A stretch of 64,000 nt of DNA from contig JBGSMF010000337.1 of the NCBI GenBank assembly GCA_041740315.1, positions 6,915-70,914 of the forward strand. The letters are read 5' to 3'. Source of the stretch: JBGSMF01 sp041740315 (GTDB lineage: Bacteria; Chloroflexota; Anaerolineae; Fen-1058). How positions within the stretch are numbered: the first letter of the stretch is position 1; every line of letters begins with the position of its first letter. Positions 51,092 to 58,390 of this stretch are shown here, in pieces. A program made the position numbers and the translations under genes. The notes below the pieces were generated by a model, which searched no databases, was not told where the DNA came from, and was given only the letters and a program-made list of their open reading frames with translations.

Positions 51092-51201
51092 GGCATTTAT
51101 TAACCACCAGAACTATTGATCTGATTAACCCAATTATACAGAACTTTTGTTCTGTTGTCAAGAAAACACAGCAAAAAGGCAAAAATTTAAGGAAAAGGGT
51201 C

Positions 51202-51230
51202 TTGACAATGCAAGCGGTTGCATTTATAAT
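51202..51230 (+). promoter_or_regulatory. Perfect consensus promoter of second LacI-family gene
   Basis: TTGACA (51202-51207), 17 bases, TATAAT (51225-51230). The spacer is filled by the operator at 51209-51222. Confidence 0.92.
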
Positions 51231-51250
51231 GCATTGTGCAAGCGGTTGCA
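51209..51250. promoter_or_regulatory. Two identical LacI-family operators (TGCAAGCGGTTGCA)
   Basis: TGCAAGCGGTTGCA occurs at 51209-51222, within the promoter spacer, and at 51237-51250, over the start of transcription. Centres are 28 bp apart. The TGCAA-n4-TTGCA arrangement with a central CG is typical of LacI-family targets. Binding would block the promoter of the regulator itself. Confidence 0.88.
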
Positions 51251-51290
51251 TAAAATCAATGCAAAAGTTGCAAGGGTACCCTGGGTGTGT

Positions 51291-52334
51291 ATGAGAACAA
51301 CTATCAAAGATGTTGCTGAGCTTGCCCGAGTACATCCTTCCACAGTGTCAAGGGTCTTTTCAGGCAGCGCCAAAATCAGTGAAGAGACACGCTCACGGGT
51401 GATTCAGGCGGCTGGGCAGCTCAATTTTCATCCCAATGCCATTGCGCGTTCTTTGAGCATGCAGCGCGCCTATACTCTGGGCATGATTATCCCTCACAAG
51501 CAAGAGGAATTTTTCCTGGATCCGTTTTTCCCCCAGGTCTTGCGCGGCATTATGGCCATTATTTATCCCGAAGGGCTACGGCTTGTCATTGCCGGCACCG
51601 AGAATTTTGAAGATGAAGCCAATCTGGCCTTTAACCTGATTCGCTCTCGTCAGGTGGATGGCGTGCTAGTTCAGGCATCGCGGGTAGATGTTGACACCAC
51701 GATGGCATTGTTGTCTGAGCGTTTGCCCTTTGTGTTGTTGGGGCGGCCGATCAAGGATGTGCCCAATCTGTGGTGGGTAGAAGTAGATGCCATGCGGGCG
51801 ACGGCCGAAGCGATTACCTATTTGATCAATCTGGGCCATCGGCGGATTGGGTTCATTGGCGGACATTCTACTCTGGTGGTCACATTAGACCGGTTGCAAG
51901 GTTACCGGCAAGCCTTGCGGCGCGCCAGGTTGCCTTTTGACAAGCGGCTGGTTAGCTATGGCGGGTTTCGGCAAGAGGGTGGTGGGCAAGCCATGCAAGG
52001 GTTTCTGTCCTTGGGGGGTGAACGTCCCACGGCAATTTATACTGCCAACGACCTGATGGCCATCGGCGCGATGCAAGCCTTGGAATCGGTTGGGCTGCAA
52101 GTGCCTCGCGATTGTTCGATAGTCAGCAGCAACGATAGTGAAGCAGCTTCTTGGGTTGTTCCGCATCTGACGACAAGCCATGCTCCCTATTACACCTTGG
52201 GATGCGAAGCGGCGCAGGCTTTGTTGGCGCAACTGCAGAATCCAGATAGCCCGGCGGTTAAAAAGCTCATCCCATGCCCGTTGATTATTCGCTCGTCTAC
52301 AGCGCCGCCGCCAAACAGCAGGCGTGAGGGTTGA
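51291..52334 (+). CDS. LacI/GalR-family transcriptional regulator of second sugar cluster
   Basis: A 347-residue regulator. The HTH is TIKDVAELARVHPSTVSRVF, the hinge FHPNAIARSLSMQRA, and the effector domain shows TLGMIIPHKQEEFFLDPFFP, RQVDGVLVQ, GHRRIGFIGGHSTLVVTLDR and AIYTANDLMAIGAMQALESV. ATG 51291 matches the family N-terminus (MRTTIKDVAEL). It has a consensus promoter with two operators, so it should repress itself. The transporter genes begin 215 bp downstream; their own promoter overlaps this gene's stop codon. It is divergent from the FtsK-like gene. Confidence 0.94.
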   Translation: MRTTIKDVAELARVHPSTVSRVFSGSAKISEETRSRVIQAAGQLNFHPNAIARSLSMQRAYTLGMIIPHKQEEFFLDPFFPQVLRGIMAIIYPEGLRLVIAGTENFEDEANLAFNLIRSRQVDGVLVQASRVDVDTTMALLSERLPFVLLGRPIKDVPNLWWVEVDAMRATAEAITYLINLGHRRIGFIGGHSTLVVTLDRLQGYRQALRRARLPFDKRLVSYGGFRQEGGGQAMQGFLSLGGERPTAIYTANDLMAIGAMQALESVGLQVPRDCSIVSSNDSEAASWVVPHLTTSHAPYYTLGCEAAQALLAQLQNPDSPAVKKLIPCPLIIRSSTAPPPNSRREG

Positions 52335-52359
52335 CAGAGGCTATTTTCAGTAGTATTAT
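52331..52359 (+). promoter_or_regulatory. Promoter of the second sugar operon
   Basis: TTGACA (52331-52336), 17 bases, TATTAT (52354-52359). It overlaps the TGA stop of the regulator gene. Downstream, AAACGGC (52363-52369) and GCCGTTT (52382-52388) could form a leader hairpin. Confidence 0.72.
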
Positions 52360-52410
52360 GCCAAACGGCACATTCGAGTAGGCCGTTTTCATAGCGGGTC
52401 TCGAATAATG

Positions 52411-52429
52411 ACCTATTTTGAAAATAGGT
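52411..52429. promoter_or_regulatory. Perfect 9-1-9 palindrome upstream of binding-protein gene
   Basis: ACCTATTTT-G-AAAATAGGT lies in the leader, about 50 bp after the predicted start of transcription and 120 bp before the gene. It differs from the LacI operator at 51209, so it may be bound by another regulator or form a leader hairpin. Confidence 0.5.
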
Positions 52430-52548
52430 AATGATATCAGGAAGGAGGTGGGAGGTATCGCGAATAAAAACGCTCATTATGGGCAACAACAAATGTTGGT
52501 AACAAAACCCCGTATTCTCAAAAATATCAAATTGGAGGAATCTAGAAA

Positions 52549-53736
52549 ATGAAGAAGAACGTGTTTGCTGTACTCGCCCTGTTGGTTGTGGCAGGCATGC
52601 TGTTGAGCGCCTGCGGGACCGCTGCAACCCCAACCGCAGCCCCTGAGGCCAAGAAGGTTACCCTGTCGCTCTGGCATTCGTATCACACTGGCGGTTCGGA
52701 AGAGCAGGCCATCACTCAAATCGTTGAGGCGTACAAGGTAGCCAATCCGAACGTGACCGTTGACATGCAGAATATCCCGTTCGATCAGATCTTTAACAAG
52801 TGGAAGACCGACGCTGCTTCGGGCGGCGCGGCGGCCGACATGTTCACCGCCCCCAACGACGACCTGGGCAACTGGGTGCGCGCCGGCTTGGTTCTGCCGC
52901 TGGATGACCTGCTGGCTGGCAAGCTGGACAAGGTTTCTACGGCCGGCGTTAACGGCGTAAAGGTAGACGGCAAGATTTATGCGGTGCCGGGCATCATCAA
53001 GGCCGTGGCGCTGTACTATAACAAAGACAAGGTGCCCACCCCGCCCAAGACCACCGATGAATTGCTCCAAATGGTCAAGGATGGCAAGGTGCTCGTTTTG
53101 AACCAGAACGCTTACCACAACTTTGGTTTCTTTGGCGCGTTCGGCGGCAAGTTGATGGACGATACTGGCAAGTGCATCGCCGACCAGGCTGGTTTTACCG
53201 AAGCGATGCAATACCTGGTTGACTTGAAGGCGGCCGGGGCCAAGTTCGAGACTGATGGCGGCAAGGCCGACACAATGTTCCGCCAGGGCCAGGCCGACAT
53301 GATCGTCAACGGCCCGTGGGTGTTGGGCGATTACAAGAAGGACCTGGGCGACAAGTTGGGCGTTGCCCCGATTCCGGCTGGCAAGGCTCCCGCTTCGCCA
53401 TTGGCCGGCATTGATGGCTTTTATATCAACCCGAACAGCAAGAATGCCAAGGAAGCCGTTGACCTGGCGCTGTACATCTTTAGCGCCGAGGGATTAAAGA
53501 TCTATGCCGATGTGGCTGGCGATCCGCCCGTGATGGACATTACGCTGGCTGACCCATTGGTCAAGGCTTTTGCCGATGCTGCGGCGACCGGCTTCCCTCG
53601 CCCGCAGAGCGCAGAGTTTGGCAATTACTGGGGTCCATTTGGTGATATGGTCACCAAAGTCTTGGAAGGCAAGGCTTCGCCCGCCGATGGTGTGAAAGAG
53701 GCTTGCGCCGCCATGAACACGGCGAACAAAAAGTAG
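52549..53736 (+). CDS. Sugar ABC transporter substrate-binding lipoprotein, MalE-like
   Basis: A 395-residue lipoprotein: signal KKNVFAVLALLVVAGMLLSAC with Cys22 or so in the lipobox LLSAC, then a short Ala/Thr/Pro linker and a family 1 binding domain (KVTLSLWHSYHTGGSEEQAI; MFTAPNDDLGNWVRAGLVLP; ALYYNKDKVPTPPKTTDELL; GQADMIVNGPWVLGDYKKDL). The pattern is that of maltodextrin-binding proteins. The RBS is GGAGG. With two GH31 enzymes in the same operon, an alpha-glucoside is a sensible ligand. It is the only binding-protein gene for two permease pairs. Confidence 0.93.
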   Translation: MKKNVFAVLALLVVAGMLLSACGTAATPTAAPEAKKVTLSLWHSYHTGGSEEQAITQIVEAYKVANPNVTVDMQNIPFDQIFNKWKTDAASGGAAADMFTAPNDDLGNWVRAGLVLPLDDLLAGKLDKVSTAGVNGVKVDGKIYAVPGIIKAVALYYNKDKVPTPPKTTDELLQMVKDGKVLVLNQNAYHNFGFFGAFGGKLMDDTGKCIADQAGFTEAMQYLVDLKAAGAKFETDGGKADTMFRQGQADMIVNGPWVLGDYKKDLGDKLGVAPIPAGKAPASPLAGIDGFYINPNSKNAKEAVDLALYIFSAEGLKIYADVAGDPPVMDITLADPLVKAFADAAATGFPRPQSAEFGNYWGPFGDMVTKVLEGKASPADGVKEACAAMNTANKK

Positions 53737-53749
53737 TTTAACTCTGTCT

Positions 53750-53786
53750 AAAGGGGAGCGTTGCCAAGCAACGCCCCCCTTTTCTT
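53750..53786 (+). terminator. Attenuating terminator between binding-protein and permease genes
   Basis: AAAGGGG-A-GCGTTGC, loop CAA, GCAACGC-C-CCCCTTTT, then CTT: a very stable stem followed by a T-rich run, 13 bp after the binding-protein stop. Partial read-through would give more binding protein than permease, as the hairpin at 4831-4868 may do in the first operon. Confidence 0.8.
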
Positions 53787-53841
53787 AACTGGCCTTGCTT
53801 GGCCTCCGCTGGCTAAGCAGCGCAATGTTGGGAGATAGATT

Positions 53842-54843
53842 ATGGCCGCACAAACAAGAGCTATGGGTGAATCGAGAGCCTGGCAGCGCATTCGCAAAAA
53901 GGCAACCCCTTATGTCTATCTGATTCCTGCCTTTATCGTGATGGGAATCATTACTTTTTACCCATTGGGGTTTCAGGTATGGATGTCGTTTACGGATTAT
54001 GGCCTGGCCAATCTCAGGATCACCGCGCCCGCGCCAAACTGGGTGGGGCTGGCCAATTACATTGACATATTCAAGAACAACCTGCCTACCATCCCCAACT
54101 TTGATTTTTGGCACATGTTGGCCTTTAACCTGTTTTGGACCTTTTCCAATGTCATCGTCCACGTGGCGTTGGGCATCTTGATTGCCGTGATTCTCAACAC
54201 TGAGGGCCTGTGGTTCAGGGGGATTTATCGCGCCATTTACATTTTGCCCATGGTCATTCCGCCGATCATTATTGCCAATGTTTGGAGGAATATGTACGAT
54301 CGGGACTATGGCGCAATCAACCAGATGATCAATGCGGTTCTAGGGCTTTTTGGCGCGGGGCCGGCCCAGATCCGGTGGATTGACCAGATTGATCCGCCTA
54401 TTTCATTTATCCCGCTCACACTCTCCTATTATGCGTTGCTGATCACCAACATCTGGTTGGGCTGGCCGTTTATGACCATTGTGGCAACCGGGGCATTGCA
54501 GAGTATTCCCAAAGAACTGTACGAGGCGGCCTCGATTGATGGGGCCAGCCACCCGCAACAGTTGTGGGGCATCACGCTGCCGCTGCTGCGTCCTGCGATG
54601 GTGCCCGCCGCCGTGTTGGGCGTGATCACGACTTTTAACCTGTTCCACCTGATTTACTTTTTGTCAGGAGGTGGGCCGTTGCGCCAGACCGAAATCTTGG
54701 TGACGACGGCTTTCCGCCTGGTCAACGAGAATCAGTTGTACGGCATGGCGGCGGCATTTTGTGTGTATATTTTCTTTATCTTGTTGGGCCTGACCATGGT
54801 GGTCAACCGCGTTACGCGCGCGACGGAGAGTTACGATGTCTAG
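53842..54843 (+). CDS. Carbohydrate ABC transporter permease, MalF type (first pair)
   Basis: A 333-residue permease with six or more transmembrane segments (YVYLIPAFIVMGIITFYPLG; AIYILPMVIPPIIIANVW) and the EAA loop EAASIDGASHPQQLWGITLP. The RBS is GGGAG. Its stop overlaps the start of the MalG-type gene by eight bases, so the pair is translationally coupled. It works with the binding protein encoded upstream. Confidence 0.93.
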   Translation: MAAQTRAMGESRAWQRIRKKATPYVYLIPAFIVMGIITFYPLGFQVWMSFTDYGLANLRITAPAPNWVGLANYIDIFKNNLPTIPNFDFWHMLAFNLFWTFSNVIVHVALGILIAVILNTEGLWFRGIYRAIYILPMVIPPIIIANVWRNMYDRDYGAINQMINAVLGLFGAGPAQIRWIDQIDPPISFIPLTLSYYALLITNIWLGWPFMTIVATGALQSIPKELYEAASIDGASHPQQLWGITLPLLRPAMVPAAVLGVITTFNLFHLIYFLSGGGPLRQTEILVTTAFRLVNENQLYGMAAAFCVYIFFILLGLTMVVNRVTRATESYDV

Positions 54844-55786
54844 ACTAGCTAATCTATTCAATCGCAAATCCAGGGCGGGCGAGTTGATGCCTTCTGGGCG
54901 GCAACTAGGGCTGATCCAACAATTGTTGCTACAGGCGCTGCTGATTTTTATTGCCTTTACGGTGATTTTTCCGATTTTGTGGGTGGTGAGCCTGTCGCTC
55001 GACCCACGCGACATCTCGCGCCCGACCGAGTTGGCGCTGATTCCGCCGGGGGCGTCTTTCACGGCTTATGCTCAGGTGCTCGAACGCCCGACCAATAACA
55101 ACATTAGTTTTGCCGCGCTGGCTTTTAATAGCTTTCGACTAGCCTTTGGCACTTCGGTGGGGGCGGTCTTGATTGGCGTGCTGGCGGCTTATTCCTTTTC
55201 GCGCTTTCGCTTTGCGGGCCGCGAGTTGTTGATGCTGGGCATTGTGGCTGTGTTGATGTTGCCTTCCATCGCCTCTTTGCCGGCGTTGTACGTGCTGTTG
55301 AACAAGTTCCAGGTAGCCGACCCGGAAACCGGCAGGGCCATTTTCAACTTGCGCGACTCGCTGGCCGGGGTGGGCCTGGCGATTATATCGGGCATGTTGC
55401 CGTTTTCAATCTGGAACCTCAAGGGCTATCTGGACACTATACCCAAAGACCTGGAAGAGGCCGCCATTATTGACGGCGCTTCGGCCAACCAGGTGTTTTT
55501 GTCCGTGATCTTGCCGCTGGCCACGCCGGCGCTGGCCGTGACGGCTTTTCTGGGCTTTATGAGCGGCTGGACTGAATTTGGCATTTCGTGGCAGTTCTTG
55601 ACCAAAGTGTCGGATCACACCCTCATTATGGAACTGTACAACATGGTGGGGCAGTATGCTGATAACACCCCCTGGGCCAAGTTTGCGGCCATGTCTATCT
55701 TGGTGGCTTTCCCGGTGTCGGCTGTTTACATGAGCTTGCAGCGCTATATCGTCGGCGGCCTGACGGTAGGTGGCACCAAAGGCTAG
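54836..55786 (+). CDS. Carbohydrate ABC transporter permease, MalG type (first pair)
   Basis: A 316-residue permease: EAA loop EEAAIIDGASANQVFLSVIL, a typical MalG middle (VGLAIISGMLPFSIWNLKGY) and C-terminus (LQRYIVGGLTVGGTKG). It is coupled to the MalF-type gene by an eight-base overlap. The 153 bp to the next gene contain only short GC-rich sequence and no terminator that I can see, so GH31 and the later genes are likely co-transcribed. Confidence 0.93.
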   Translation: MSRLANLFNRKSRAGELMPSGRQLGLIQQLLLQALLIFIAFTVIFPILWVVSLSLDPRDISRPTELALIPPGASFTAYAQVLERPTNNNISFAALAFNSFRLAFGTSVGAVLIGVLAAYSFSRFRFAGRELLMLGIVAVLMLPSIASLPALYVLLNKFQVADPETGRAIFNLRDSLAGVGLAIISGMLPFSIWNLKGYLDTIPKDLEEAAIIDGASANQVFLSVILPLATPALAVTAFLGFMSGWTEFGISWQFLTKVSDHTLIMELYNMVGQYADNTPWAKFAAMSILVAFPVSAVYMSLQRYIVGGLTVGGTKG

Positions 55787-55939
55787 GTGGGTTGCTGCGC
55801 GACCTGCGCCTGGCAGCCCGCCGGCGTGTAGCGCCGGACACGGGCAAGCAGTTTCGGGCCAAGCCCTGCAAAAAAATAGCAGCAAAAGTTAGCCGCCGGC
55901 GCCTCCAACGGTTTCCGGCGGCTCGCTGGTTTGAAGGCA

Positions 55940-58390
55940 ATGATGAACTCTATGATTCCCCCTCGTTTCAAGATCAATTCCCAACCTTTGGCGCAGCCTG
56001 AAGCGATTGTAAATGGCCCTCACGTTCGTTTTACGGTATTGACCTCGCGCCTGATCCGGCTGGAATATTCGCCGCAGGACTGCTTTGAAGACCGCGCCAG
56101 CCAGGTTTTTTGGCATCGCCGGCAGCCCGCGCCTGATTTTAGAGTTGTTCAATCGCCGGACCAGCTAGAAATCATCACCGAGCATTTGCATTTGCGCTAT
56201 GTGCTTGCCCCGGGTGGCTTTAGAGATTCGCTGTCAATCGAGCTGAGGCAATTGGGCGCGCGCTGGCGCTATGGCGAGCGCGATTGGCATAATCTATTGG
56301 GCACGGCCCGCACGCTCGACGGGACCAATGGCCCCATCCACATCGAGCCAGGGTTGATGTCTCGCCGAGGCTGGGCGGTGGTGGATGATTCGAGCCGCTT
56401 GGTTTTTAGTGAGGCGGGTTGGTTAGAGCCACAGGTGGCCCCTGGCAAGCTTGATTTGTACTTTTTCGGCTATGGGCACGACTATGTGGCCTGCCTGCGC
56501 GATTTTTGCCAGGTAGCCGGGCCAATGCCGCTTGTGCCGCGGTGGGTGTTGGGAAACTGGTGGTCGCGTTATTGGGCATATTCGCAAGATGAGCTGATAG
56601 AGTTGATGCAAGACTTTGAAAGGCATGACGCGCCGCTGGCCGTGTGCGTGATAGATATGGACTGGCACATTACCCAAACAGGCAACGCCTCTAGTGGTTG
56701 GACTGGCTATACTTGGAACAGGAAGCTGTTTCCCGATCCGAAGGGGTTATTACACTGGCTGCACGAGCGGGGCCTCAAGGTCACGCTCAACTTGCACCCT
56801 GCCGATGGCGTGCATCCGCACGAAGCGCGTTATCAAGCCATGGCGCGCCGGATGGGTGTGAACCCGGCCAGCGGCCAGCCGGTGCTGTTTGATATTGCCA
56901 ACCCTGAATTTGCGGCGGCTTATTTTGACATCTTGCACCATCCACTGGAAGAACAAGGGGTAGACTTTTGGTGGATTGACTGGCAGCAGGGCGAAAGGAC
57001 CAATGTATCTGGGCTTGACCCATTGTGGTGGCTGAATCACTTGCACTATAACGATTTGGCCCGCGCCGAGGAAAAGCGTCCCTTTATCTTTTCACGCTGG
57101 GGCGGCCTGGGCAACCATCGCTACCCGATTGGTTTTTCTGGCGACACCTTTGTGACGTGGGAAACGTTGGCGTTTCAGCCTTATTTTACGGCGACGGCGG
57201 CCAATGTGGGTTATGGCTGGTGGAGTCACGACATTGGCGGCCACCAGCGTGGCATTGAAGACCACGAGCTGTACACGCGCTGGGTGCAGTTTGGCGTGTT
57301 TAGCCCGGTGCTGCGCCTGCACAGCACCAGCAATTCGTACCACGAGCGCCGCCCGTGGGGATACGACGCGGAAACCTTGCGCATCACTCGCAGTGCGCTG
57401 CAACTGCGGCATGCGCTTTTACCCTATTTGTATTCGATGGCCTGGAGATGCCATGTAGACGCTCGCCCTTTGGTTTTGCCCATGTATTACCTTGACCCTG
57501 AGGCGGAGGATGCCTACTGTTGCCCGAACCAGTATTATTTTGGCAGCGAGTTGATTGCCGCGCCCTTTGTTTCGCCGGCTGATCCCGATACGCGGCTCAG
57601 CCGCCAGGCGATTTGGCTGCCACAAGGGGACTGGTTCAATTTCTTTAGCGGCGAACACTACCAAGGCGGGCGATGGCTTGCCATGTATGGAACGCTTGAA
57701 GAGATTCCAGTGTTGGCCAAGGCTGGCGGCATTATTCCGCTTGGCCCGCAGGTGGGGTGGGGCGGCCTGACGAATCCAGACGAGCTGACGCTTTGCATTT
57801 TCCCCGGCGCAGATAACACCTTTGAATTGTACGAAGATGATGGCGAGACACAAGCCTATGTAAATGGCAAATACGCTGTCACCAGGTTCTCGCAAGCCTG
57901 GGGCGGAACTAGTTTGCAGTTCACCATTGCGCCGGTTGAGGGTGACTTGGCGCTTGTCCCGGCGCGGCGCACTTTTAAGCTGGTGGTCCGCGGGGTGAGC
58001 TTGCCAGATAGGGTGAGCTTGACTATTAACAATGCCGAGCATAACCTCGATCGCAAGCTCGAACGTAAACTGGACAGGGTTTTACCTAGTTCTGGCCAGG
58101 ATTTCTCTTACGATGAGCAGACCGAGACCCTGGCTGTGCAGGGTGTTGTTTTAGGCCCGGCTGACAAGCTGGCGCTAGAATTGGCCGTAGGCTCTGGGAT
58201 GTTGCTCGCCAAGCGAGATCGCCGGCTGGAAACCTGCCGCAAGCTGCTGCGCGCGTTTCGGCTGGATACGGGCATCAAGCAGCAAATTGATGACGACCTG
58301 GTAAACATTCTTCAAGGACACTCGTCACTGATAAAGCACAGCCGCACTCTTGGAGACGCGCACTTGAACGCGTTGCAAAGTGTACTATGA
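55940..58390 (+). CDS. Glycoside hydrolase family 31 enzyme (alpha-glucosidase-like), cytoplasmic
   Basis: A protein of about 816 residues without a signal peptide. GH31 landmarks: PRWVLGNWWSRYWAYSQDEL, VCVIDMDWHITQ, the nucleophile in VDFWWIDWQQGE, the acid/base Asp in IGFSGDTFVTWETL, YGWWSHDIGGHQRGIEDHEL, and PVLRLHSTSN. The C-terminal beta domains carry GDWFNFFSGEHYQGGRW and FELYEDDGETQAYVNGKY. GH31 enzymes usually release alpha-glucose or related sugars; the exact linkage is not evident. Near the end, residues about 690-815 are an extra helical part (CRKLLRAFRLDTGIKQQIDD). I chose ATG 55940; TTG 55931 and ATG 55943 or 55952 are possible. The stop overlaps the next start (ATGA), giving tight coupling. 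Confidence 0.93.
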   Translation: MMNSMIPPRFKINSQPLAQPEAIVNGPHVRFTVLTSRLIRLEYSPQDCFEDRASQVFWHRRQPAPDFRVVQSPDQLEIITEHLHLRYVLAPGGFRDSLSIELRQLGARWRYGERDWHNLLGTARTLDGTNGPIHIEPGLMSRRGWAVVDDSSRLVFSEAGWLEPQVAPGKLDLYFFGYGHDYVACLRDFCQVAGPMPLVPRWVLGNWWSRYWAYSQDELIELMQDFERHDAPLAVCVIDMDWHITQTGNASSGWTGYTWNRKLFPDPKGLLHWLHERGLKVTLNLHPADGVHPHEARYQAMARRMGVNPASGQPVLFDIANPEFAAAYFDILHHPLEEQGVDFWWIDWQQGERTNVSGLDPLWWLNHLHYNDLARAEEKRPFIFSRWGGLGNHRYPIGFSGDTFVTWETLAFQPYFTATAANVGYGWWSHDIGGHQRGIEDHELYTRWVQFGVFSPVLRLHSTSNSYHERRPWGYDAETLRITRSALQLRHALLPYLYSMAWRCHVDARPLVLPMYYLDPEAEDAYCCPNQYYFGSELIAAPFVSPADPDTRLSRQAIWLPQGDWFNFFSGEHYQGGRWLAMYGTLEEIPVLAKAGGIIPLGPQVGWGGLTNPDELTLCIFPGADNTFELYEDDGETQAYVNGKYAVTRFSQAWGGTSLQFTIAPVEGDLALVPARRTFKLVVRGVSLPDRVSLTINNAEHNLDRKLERKLDRVLPSSGQDFSYDEQTETLAVQGVVLGPADKLALELAVGSGMLLAKRDRRLETCRKLLRAFRLDTGIKQQIDDDLVNILQGHSSLIKHSRTLGDAHLNALQSVL

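Noticed and set aside
53842..54843. Transposon-borne origin of the second sugar cluster
   Set aside because: No transposase, terminal repeats or composition shift across 51.2-64 kb.
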